64,000 nt of DNA. Source: Ascarosepion bandense (taxonomy: Eukaryota; Mollusca; Cephalopoda; Sepiida; Sepiidae). A program made the position numbers and the translations under genes. This document shows, piece by piece, positions 23,301 through 34,850 of the stretch; the first letter of the stretch is position 1, and each line of letters begins with the position of its first letter. Location of the stretch: assembly GCA_037127315.1 (NCBI GenBank), contig JBBBDQ010001187.1, forward strand, positions 248,001 through 312,000, read 5' to 3'. Under the pieces are notes generated by a model, which was given only the letters and a program-made list of their open reading frames with translations, was not told the origin of the DNA and did not search any database.

Positions 23301-25390
23301 GGTGCCAGTACGTATCTGTCAGGCATAATCGTAAAAAAGACTTTTGTTTCTAGCAAATAGGCATACTCCAATAGGAGGGACTGGTCCGTAGCAAACACGC
23401 ATAATATTTTACGTGGTGACAGTTCCTAGTTGGCAGACATAATCGTATAGAAGACGTTAGTTTCTAGCAGACAGACATACTCGAATATGAGGGACTGGTC
23501 CGTAGCAAACATTCATAATATTTTACGTGGTTCCAGTTCCTATCTGGCAGGCATAATCGTTTAGGAGACTTTAGTTCCTAGCAGACAGACATACTCGAAT
23601 AGGAGGGACTGGTCCGTAGCAAACATGCATAATATTTAACGTGGTACCATTTCCTATCTGGCAGGCATAATCGTATAAGAGACGTTAGTTCCTAGCAGAC
23701 AGACATAGTCGAAGAGCAGGGAGTGGTCCGTAGCAAACATGTATAATATTTTACGTGGTACCAGTTACTAGCTGGCAGGCATAATCGTATAAGAGACGTT
23801 AGTACCTACCAGACAGACATACTCTAATAAAAGGGACTGGTCCGTAGCAAACACGCATAACATTTTACGTGGTGCCAGTTCTTATTTGGCAGGCATAATT
23901 GTATAAGAGACGTCAGTTCCTAGCAGACAGACATACTAGAATAGTAGGGACTGGTCCGCAGCAAACAATGCATAATAATTTACGTGGTGAGAGTTCCTAG
24001 CTGGCAGACATAAGCGTATAAGAGACGTTAGTTCATAGCAGACAGACATACTCGAATAGGAGGGACTGTACCGTAGCAAACATGCATAATATTTTACGTG
24101 GTGCCAGTTCCTATCTGGCAGAAATACTCATATAGGAGACGTTAGTTACTAGCAGCAGACATAGACGAATAGGAGGGACTGCTCCGTAGCAGACATGCAT
24201 AATATTTTACCTGCTTCCATTTCCTAACTGATAGGCGTAAACGTATAGGAGACTTTAGTTCCTAGCAGACAGACATATTCGAATAGGAGGGACTGTTCCA
24301 TAGCAAACACGCACAATATTTTACGTGGTGATAGTTCCTAGTTGGCAGACATAATCGTATAGAAGACGTTAGTTCCTAGCAGACAGACATACTCTAATAA
24401 AAGGGACTGGTCCGTAGCAAACACGCATAACATTTTACGTGGTGCCAGTTCTTATTTGGCAGGCATAATCGTATAAGAGACGTTAGTTCCTAGCAGACAG
24501 ACATACTCGAATAGGAGGGACTGGTCCGCAGGAAACATGCATAATGTCTTACGTGGTGCCAGTTCCGATCTGGCAATCATAATCGTATAAATGACGTTAT
24601 TTCCTAGCAGAAAGATATACTCGAATAGGAGGGACTGGTCCGCAGGAAACATGCATAATATTTTACGTGGTGCCAGTTCCTATCTGGCAGGCATAATCGT
24701 ATAAATGACGTTAGTTCCTAGCAGAGAGACATGCTCGAATAGTAGGGACTGGTCCGTAGCAAACACGCATAATATTTTACGTGGTGCCAGTACCTATCTG
24801 GAAGGCATAAACGTATGAGAGACTTTAGTAGATAGTAGACAGTCATACTCGAATAGGAGGGACTGGTCCGTAGCAAATATGCATAATATTTTACGTGGTG
24901 CCAGTTCCTATCTGGCAGGCATAAACTTGTAAAAGACGTTCGTTCCTAACAGACAGACATACTCGAATAGGAGGGAGTGGTCAGTAGCAAACATGCATAA
25001 TATTCTACGTGGTGCCAGCGCTATCTGGCAGGCATGATCGTATAAAAGAAGTTAGTTACTACTAGACTGACATATTGGAATAGGAGGGACTGGTCCGTAG
25101 CAAACATTTATAATATTTTACGTGGTGCCAGTTCTTATCTGGCAGGCATAATCTTATAGGAGAGGTTATTTCCTAGCAGACAGACATAACCGAATAAGAA
25201 GGACTGGTCCGTAGCAAACATGCATAATATTTTACGTGGTTCCAATTCCTATCTGGCAGGCATAATCGTATAGGAGACGTTAGTTCCTAGCAGTCAGACA
25301 TACTCGAATAGGGTGGACTGGTCCGTAGCTAACATGCATAATATTTGACGTGGTGCCAGTACCTATCTTGCAGGCATAATCGTATAAGAG
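20301..25390 (+). repeat. Satellite amplification zone with a 3075-bp repeated block
   Basis: A block beginning near 20336 recurs near 23411 at an offset of 3075 bp. Shared rare markers are AGCAAACAATGCATAATAAT (about 20885 and 23960) and GCAGCAGACATAGACGAATAG (about 21080 and 24148). Further right, the marker ACTGACATATTGGAATAGG (21421 and 25066) is offset by 3645 bp, exactly 570 bp or five monomers more. The second copy therefore holds five extra monomers. ACTCTAATAAAAGGGACTGG at 23821 and 24391, 570 bp apart, marks the extra stretch. Confidence 0.93.
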
Positions 25391-28300
25391 ACGTTAGATA
25401 CTAGCAGGCAGACATACTCGAATAGGAGAGACTGGACCGTAGCAAACATGCATAATATTTTACGTGGTGCCAGTTACTATCTGGCCGGCATAATCGCATA
25501 TGAGACGTTATTTCCTAGCAGACAGACATACACGAATAGGAGGGATTGGTCCTTAGCAAACATGTATAATATTTTACGGGATGCCAGTTCCTATCTGGCA
25601 GGCATAATCGTATAAAAGACCTTAGTTCCTAGCAAACAGACATACTCCAATAGGAGGGACTGGTCCGTAGCAAACACGCATAATATTTTACGTGGTGACA
25701 GTTCCTATCTGGCAGGCATAATCGTATAGGAGACGTTCGTTCCTAGCAGACAGACATACTCCAATAGGAGGGACTTGTCAGTAGCAAACATGCATAATAT
25801 TTTACGTGGTACCAGTACGTATCTGGCAGGCATAATCGTAAAAAAAGACTTTAGTTCCTAGCAAATAGACATACTCCAATAGGAGGGACTGGTCCGTAGC
25901 AAACACGCATAATATTTTACGTGGTGCCAATTCTTAGTTGTCAGACATAATCGTATAAGAGACGTTAGTTCCTAGCAGACAGACATTCTCGAATAGGAGG
26001 GACTGTTCCGTAGCAAACATGCATAATATCTTACGTGGTGCCAGTTTTATCTGGCAGGCATAATCGTATAGGTGGCGTTAGTTCCTAGCAGACAGACAAT
26101 CACGTATAGTAGGGATTATATGCATAATATTTTACGTGGTTCCACTTCCTACCTTGCAGGCATAATCTTATAAGGGACGTTAGTTCCTAGCAGACAGATA
26201 TACTCGAATAGGCGGGACTGGTCCGTAGCAAAAATGCATAATATTTAACGTGGTGCCAGTTCATATCTGGCAGGCATAATCGTATATAAAACTTTAGTTC
26301 CTAGCAGACAGACATACTCGAATAGAAGGGACTGGTCTGTAGCGAACATGCATAATATTTTACGTGGTGCCAATTCTTAGTTGTCAGACATAATCGTATA
26401 AAAGACGTTAGTTCCTAGCAGACAGAAATACTCGTATAGGAGGGACTGGACCGTAGCAAACATGCATAATATTTTACATGGTGCCAGTACGTATCTGGCA
26501 GGCATAATCGTAAAAAAGACTTTAGTTCCTAGCAAATAGACATACTCCAATAGGAAAGACTGGTCCGTAGCAAACACGCATAATATTTTACATGGTGCCA
26601 GTCCCTATCTGGCAGGCATAATCGTATAAGAGACGTTAGTTCCTAGCAGACAGACATACTCGAATAGGAGGGACTGGACCGTAGCAATCATCCATAATAT
26701 TTACGTGGTGCAATTTCCTGTCTGGCAGCCATAATCATATAAAGACGTTAGTTCCTAGCAGACAGACATACTCGAATAGGACGGACTGGTCCGTAGCAAA
26801 CATGCATAATAATTTACGTGGAGCCAGTTCCTATATGGCAGGCATAATCGTATAAAAGACGTTAGTTCCTAGCAGACAGACATACTCGATTAGGAGGGAC
26901 TGGACCGTAGCAAACATGCATAATATTTTACATGGTGCCAGTATGTATCTGGCAGGCATAATCGTAAAAAAGACTTTAGTTCCTAGCAAATAGACATATT
27001 CCAATAGGAGGGACTGGTCCGTAGCAAACACGCATAATATTTTACGTGGTGCCAATTCTTAGTTGTCTGACATAATCGTATAAGAGATGTTAGATACTAG
27101 CAGGCAGACATACTCGAATAGGAGGGACTGGACCGTAGCAAACATGCATAATATTTTACGTGGTGCCAGTTACTATCTGGCCGGCATAATCGCATATGAG
27201 ACGTTATTTCCTAGCAGACAGACATACACGAATAGGAGGGATTGGTCCTTAGCAAACATGTATAATATTTTACGGGATGCCAGTTCCTATATGGCAGGCA
27301 TAATCGTATAAAAGACCTTAGTTCCTAGCAAACAGACATACTCCAATAGGAGGGACTGGTCCGTAGCAAACACGCATAATATTTTACGTGGTGACAGTTC
27401 CTATCTGGCAGGCATAATCGTATAGGAGACGTTCGTTCCTAGCAGACAGACATACTCCAATAGGAGGGACTTGTCAGTAGCAAACATGCATAATATTTTA
27501 CGTGGTACCAGTACGTATCTGGCAGGCATAATCGTAAAAAAGACTTTAGTTCCTAGCAAATAGACATACTCCAATAGGAGGGACTGGTCCGTAGCAAACA
27601 CGCATAATATTTTACGTGGTGCCAATTCTTAGTTGTCAGACATAATCGTATAAGAGACGTTAGTTCCTAGCAGACAGACATTCTCGAATAGGAGGGACTG
27701 TTCCGTAGCAAACATGCATAATATCTTATGTGGTGCCAGTTTTATCTGGCAGGCATAATCGTATAGGTGGCGTTAGTTCCTAGCAGACAGACCATCACGT
27801 ATAGTAGGGATTATATGCATAATATTTTACGTGGTTCCACTTCCTACCTTGCAGGCATAATCTTATAAGGGATGTTAGTTCCTCGCAGACAGATATACTC
27901 GAATAGGAGGGACTGGTCCGTAGCAAAAATGCATAATATTTAACGTGGTGCCAGTTCATATCTGGCAGGCATAATCGTATATAAAACTTTAGTTCCTAGC
28001 AGACAGACATACTCGAATAGAAGGGACTGGTCTGTAGCAAACATGCATAATATTTTACGTGGTGCCAATTCTTAGTTGTCAGACATAATCGTATAAAAGA
28101 CGTTAGTTCCTAGCAGACAGAAATACTCGTATAGGAGGGACTGGACCGTAGCAAACATGCATAATGTTTTACGTGGTGCCAGTACGTATCTGGCAGGCAT
28201 AATCGTAAAAAAGACTTTAGTTCCTAGCAAATAGACATACTCCAATAGGAAAGACTGGTCCGTAGCAAACACGCATAATATTTTACGAGGTGCCAGTCCC

Positions 28301-28800
28301 AATCTGGCAGGCATAATCGTATAAGAGACGTTAGTTCCTAGCAGACAGACATACTCGAATAGGAGGGACTGGACCGTAGCAATCATCCATAATATTTACG
28401 TGGTGCAATTTCCTGTCTGGCAGCCATAATCATATAAAGACGTTAGTTCCTAGCAGACAGACATACTCGAATAGGACGGACTGGTCCGTAGCAAACATGC
28501 ATAATAATTTACGTGGTGCCAGTTCCTATATGGCAGGCATAATCGTATAAAAGACGTTAGTTCCTAGCAGACAGACATACTCGAAGAGGAGGGACTGTTC
28601 CGTAGCAAACATGCCTAATATTTTACGTGGTGCCAGTTCCTATCTGGCAGGCATAATCGTATGGTTGACGTTAGTTCCTAGCAGACAGACATGCACGTAT
28701 AATAGGCACTGGTCCCTAGCAAACATGCATAATATTTTACGTGGTTCCACTTCCTAACTTGCAGGCATAATCGTATAAGGGACGTTAGTTCCTAGCAGAA
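25391..28800 (+). repeat. Satellite, tandem pair of a 1695-bp (15-monomer) block
   Basis: The block at 25394-27088 is repeated from 27090 to about 28580 at an offset of 1695-1696 bp. Both copies carry the same private deletion, AGGGATTATATGCATAAT (26111 and 27806), and GTAGCAATCATCCATAAT (26681 and 28376). A related third copy without the deletion lies at about 21.8-23.3 kb, so the deletion came before the tandem duplication but after separation from that copy. Other markers are CCAATTCTTAGTTGTCAGAC and CGTAAAAAAGACTTTAG. Confidence 0.93.
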
Positions 28801-31800
28801 AGACATACTCGAATAGGAGGGACTGGTCCGCAGGAAACATGCATAATATTTTACGTGGTGCCAGTTCATATCTGGCATGCATAATCGTATAAAAAACTTT
28901 AGTTCCTAGCAGACAGACATACTCGAATAGCAGGGTCTGGTCTGTAGCAAACATGCATAATATTTAACGTGGTGCCAGTTCCTACCTGGCAGGCATAATC
29001 CTATAACAGACGTTAGTTCCTAGCAGACAGACATACTCGAATAGTTCCTATCTGGCAGGCATAATCGTATAGGAGACGTTAGTTCCTAGCAGACATACAT
29101 ACTCGAATAGGAGGGACTTGTCAGTAGCAAACATGCATAATATTGTACGTGGTGCCAGTTCCATTATGGCAGGCATATAAGAGACGTATAAAAGACGTTA
29201 GTTCCTAGCAGACAGACATACTAAAATAGGAGGGACTGGATCGTAGCACACATGCATAATATTTTACGTGGTGCCAGTACGTATCTGTCAGGCATAATCG
29301 TAAAAAAGTCTTTAGTTCCTTGCAAATAGACATACTCCAATAGGAGGGACTGGTCCGTAGCAAACACGCATAATATTTTACGTGGTGCCAATTCTTAGTT
29401 GTCAGACATAATCGTATAAAAGACATTAGTTCCTAGCAGACAGACATAATCGAATAGGAGGGACTGTTCCATAGCAAACATGCATAACATTTTACGTGGT
29501 GCCAGTTCTTATTTGGCAGACATAATCGTAGAAGAGACGTTAGTTCCTTGCAGACAGACATACTAGAATAGTAGGGACTGGTCCGCAGCAAAAAATGCAT
29601 AATATTCTACGTGGTGCCAGCCCTATCTGGCAGGCATGACCGTATAAAAGACGTTATTTCCTAGTAGACAGACATATTGGAATAGGAGGGACTGGTCCGT
29701 AGCAAACATTTATAATATTTTACGTGGTGCCAGTTCTTATCTGGCAGGCATAATCGTATAGGAAACTTTATTTCATAGCAGACAGACATAACCGAATAGG
29801 AAGGACTGGTCCGTAGCTAACATGCATAATATTTTACGTGGTTCCAATTCCTATCTGTCAGGCATAATCGTATAGGAGACGTTAGTTCCTAGCAGTCAGA
29901 CATACTCGAATAGAGTGGACTGGTCCTTAGCAAACATGCATAATATTTGACGTGATGCCAGTACCTATCTTGCAGGCATAATCGTATAAGAGACGTTAGA
30001 TCCTAGCAGACAGACATACTCGAATAGGAGGGACTGGACCGTAGCAAACATGCATAAAATTTTACGTGGTGTCAGTTAATATCTGGCCGGCATAATCTCA
30101 TATTAGACGTTATTTCCTAGCAGACAGACATACACGAATAGGAGGGATTGGTCCGTAGCAAACATGCATAATGTTTTACGGGATGCCAGTTCCTATCTGG
30201 CAGGCATAATCGTATAAGAGACATTAGTTCCTAGCAGACAGACATACTCGAATAGGATGGACTGGTACGTAGCAAACATGCATAATATTTTACGTGGTGC
30301 CAGTTCCTATCTGGCAGGCACAATCGTATAAGAGACCTTAGATGCTGGCAGACAGATATACTCGAATAGGAGGGACTGGTCCGTAGCAAACACGCATAAT
30401 ATTTTACGTGGTGACAATTCTTAGTTGTCAGACATAATCGTATAAGAGACGTTAGTACCTAGCAGACAGACATACTCGAATAGGAGGGACTGTTCCGTAG
30501 CAAAAATGCATAATATTTTACGTGGTTCCACTTCCTACCTCGCAGGCATAATCGTATAAGGGACGTTAGTTCCTAGCAGACAGATATACTCGAATAGGAG
30601 GGACTGGTGCGTAGCAAACATGAATAATATTTAACGTGGTGCCAGTTCATATCTGGCAGGCATTATCGTATAAAAAACTTTAGTTCCTAGCAGACAGACA
30701 TACTGGAATAGGACGGACAGGTCCGTAGGAAACATGCATAATATTTTACGTGTTGACAGTTCCTATCATGCAGGCATAACCGTATAAGAAACGTTAGTTC
30801 CTAGCAGACAGACATACTCGAAAAGGAGGGGCTGGTCCATAGCAGACACGCATAATATTTTACGTGGTGCCAGTTCCTATCTGGCAGGCACAATCGTATA
30901 AGAGACCTTAGTTCCTGGCAGACAGACATACACGAATAGGAGGGACTGATCTGTAGCAAACATACGTAATATTTTACATGGTGCCAGTTAATATCTTGCA
31001 GGCATAATCGTATTAGAGACGTTAGTTCCTAGCAGACAGACATACTCGACTAGGAGAGACTGGTCCGTAGCAAACACGCATAATATTTTACGTGGTCCCA
31101 GTTCCTAGTTAGCAGATATAATATTATTAGTGACGTTAGTTCTTAGCAGACACACATACTCGAATAGGAGGGACTGGTACGTAGCAAACAAGCATAATAT
31201 TTTACGTGGTGCCAGTTTTGATCTGGCAGGCATAATCGTATAGGAGACATTAGTTTCTAGCAGACAGACATACTCGAATAGGAGGGACTGGTCCGTAGCA
31301 AACAAGCATAATATTTTACGTGGTGCTAGTTCCTATCTGGCAGACATAATCGTATAAGGGACGTTAGTTCCTAGCAGACAGATATACTCGAATAGTAGAG
31401 ACTGGTCCGTAGCAAACATGCATAATATTTAACTTGGTGCCAGTTCATATCTGGCAGGCATAATCGTATAAAAATCTTTAGTTCCTAGCAGACAGACATA
31501 CTCGAAAAGGAGGGAATGATCCGTAGCAAACATGCGTAATATTTTACGTGGTGACAGTTCCTATCTTGCAGGCATAATCGTATGAGAGACATTAGTTCCT
31601 AGCAGACAGACATACTGGAATTGGACGGACTGGTCCGTAGCAAACATGCATAATATTTTACGTGGTGACAGTTCCTATCATGCAGGCATAATCGTATAAG
31701 AGACGTTAGTTCCTAGCAGACAGACATACACGAATAGGAGAGACTGGTCCGTAGCAAACATGCATAATATTTTACGTGGTGACAGTTCCTATCTGGCAGG

Positions 31801-34800
31801 CACAATCGTATAAGAGACGTTAGTTCCTAGCAGACAGACATACACGTATAGGAGAGACTGGTCCGTAGCAAACATGCATAATATATTACGTGGTGACAGT
31901 TCCTATCTGGCAGGCATAATCGTGTAAGAGACGTTAGTTCCTAGCAGACAGACATACTCGAATAGGAGGGACTGGTCCGTAGCAAACACGCATAATATTT
32001 TACGTGGTGGCAGTTCCTAGTTAGCAGACATAATCGTATAAGAGACGTTAGTTACTATCAGACAGACAGACACGTATAGTAGGGACTGGTCCGTAGCAAA
32101 CATGCATAATATTTTACGTGATTCCACTTCCTACCTTGCAGGCATAATCGTATAAGAGACGTTAGTTCCTAGCAGACAGACATACATGAATAGGAGGGAC
32201 TGGTCCGTAGCAAACATGCATAATATTTTACGTGGTGCCAGTTCCTATCTGGCAGGCACAATCGTATAAGAGACGTTAGTTCCTGGCTGACAGACATACT
32301 CGAATAGGAGGGACTGGTCCGTAGCATATATGCATAATATTTTACGTCGTGCCAGTTCCTATCTGGCAGGCACAAACGTATAAGAGACATTAGTTCCTAG
32401 CAGACAGATATACACGAACAGGAGAGACTGGTCCCTATCAAACATGCATAATATTTTACGTGGTGCCAGTTCCTAGTTAGCAGACATAATCGTATAAGAG
32501 ACGTTAGTTACTATCAGACAGACAGACACGTATAGTAGGGACTGGTCCGTAGCAAACATGCATAATATTTTACGTGATTCCACTTCCTATATTGCAGGCA
32601 TAATCGTATAAGTGACGCTAGTTCCTAGCAGACAGACATCCTCGAATAAAAGGGACTGGTCCGTAGCAAACATGCATAATGTTTTACGTGGTGCCAGTTC
32701 CTATCTGGCAGGCATAATCGTATAAGAGACATTAGTTCCTAGCATACAGACATACTCGAATAAGAGGGACTGGTCCGTTGCAAACATGCATAAAATTTTT
32801 CGTGGTGGCAGTTCCTATCTAGTAGGCATAATGGAATAAGAGACGTTAGTTCCTAGCAGACAGACATACTCGAATAGGAGGGACTGGTCCGTAGCAAACA
32901 CGCAAAATATTTTACGTGGTGCCAGTTCCAATCTGGTAGGCATAATCGTATAAGAGACGTTAGTTCCTAGCAGACAGACATACTCGAATAGGAGGGACTG
33001 GTCCGTAGCAGACATGCATAATATTTTACGTGGTGCCAGTTCTTATTTGGCAGGCACAATCGTATAAGAGACGTTAGTTCCTGGCTGAGAGACATACTCG
33101 AAAAGGAGGGACTGGTTCGTAGCAAACACGCAAAATATTTTACGTGGCGCTAGTTCCAATCTGGTAGGCATAATCGTATAAGAGACGTTAGTTCCTAGCA
33201 GACAGACATACTCGAATAGGAGGGACTGGTCCGTAGCAAACACGCAAAATATTTTACGTGGTGCCAGTTCCAATCTGGTAGGCATAATCGTATAAGAGAC
33301 GTTAGTTCCTAGCAGACAGACATACTCGAATAGGAGGGACTGGTCCGTAGCAGACATGCATAATATTTTACGTGGTGCCAGTTCTTATTTGGCAGGCACA
33401 ATCGTATAAGAGGCGTTAGTTCCTGGCTGAGAGACATACTCGAAAAGGAGGGACTTGTCCGTAGCAAACATGCATAATATTTTACGTGGTGTCAGTTCCT
33501 ATCTGGCAGGCACAATCGTATAAGAGACGTTAGTTCCTAGCAGACAGACATACTCGAATAGGAGGGACTGGTCCGTAGATAACACGCATAATATCTTACG
33601 TGGTGCCAGTTCCTAGTTAGCAGACATAATCGTATAAGAGACGTTAGTTCCTATCAGACAGATATGCACGTGTGGTAGGGACTGGTCCGTAGCAAACATG
33701 CATAATATTTTACGTGGTGCCATTTCCCATCTGGCAGGCACAATCTTATAAGAGACGTTAGTTCCTGGCAGACAGACATACTCGAATAGGAGGGTCTGAT
33801 CCGTAGCAAACATGCCTAATATTTTACGAGGTGCCACTTCCTATCTGGCAGACACAATCGTATAAGAGACGTTAGTTCCTAGCAGACAGATATACTCGAC
33901 TAGGAGAGACAGGTCCGTAGCAAATACGCATAATATTTTACGTGGTCCCAGTTCCTAGTTAGCAGACATAATCGTATAAGTGACGTTAGTTCCTAGCAGA
34001 CAGACATACTCGAATAGGAGGGAATGGTCCGTAGCAAACACGCATAATATTTTACGTAGTGCCAGTTCCTATCTGTCAGGCATAATCTTATAGGAGACGT
34101 TAGTTACTAGCAAACAGACATACACGAAAAGCACGGATTGGTCCGTAGCAATCATGCATAATATTTTACGTGGTTCCAGTTCCTATCTGGCAGGCAAAAT
34201 CTTATAGGAGACGTTAGTTCCTAGCAGACAGACATACACGAATAGGAGGGACTGATCCGTAGCAAACATGCATAATGTTTTACGTGGTGCCAGTTCATAT
34301 CTAGCAGGCATCATCGTATAAGAGCCGTTCTTTCCTAGCAGACAGACATACTCGAATAGGAGGGACTGGTCCGTAGCAAACACGCATAATATTTTAAGTG
34401 GTGCCAGTTTCTAGTTAGCAGACATAATCGTATAAGAGACGTTAGTTCCTATCAGACAAACATGCACGTATAGTAGGGACTGGTCCGTAGCAAACATGCA
34501 TAATATCTTACGTGGTTCCACTTCCTATATTGCAGGCATAATTTTATAAGTGACGCTAGTTCCTAGCAGATAGACATCCTCGAGTAGGAGGGAATGGTCC
34601 GTTGCAAACATGCATAATATTTTTCGTGGTGGCAGTTCCTATCTGGTAGGCATAATCGTATAAGAGACGTTAGTTCCTTGCAGACAGACATACTCGAATA
34701 GGAGGGACCGGTCCGTAGCAAACATGCATAATATTTTACGTGGTGCCAGTTCCTATCTGGCAGGCATAATCGTATAAAAGACGTTAGATCCTAGCAGACA

Positions 34801-34850
34801 GACATACTCGAATAGGAGGGACTGGTCCGTAGCAAACATACATAATATTT
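28801..34850 (+). repeat. Satellite array rich in TTAGCAGACATAATCG and GGCACAATCG variants
   Basis: About 53 monomers. Frequent variants are CTAGTTAGCAGACATAATCG and GGCAGGCACAATCG. Near 29038 a monomer is shortened to about 65 bp (CGAATAGTTCCTATCTGG). At 32012-32120 and 32468-32576 a four-monomer duplication has an offset of 456 bp. At about 32880-33110 and 33222-33450 a three-monomer duplication has an offset of 342 bp. No gene is visible. Confidence 0.94.
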
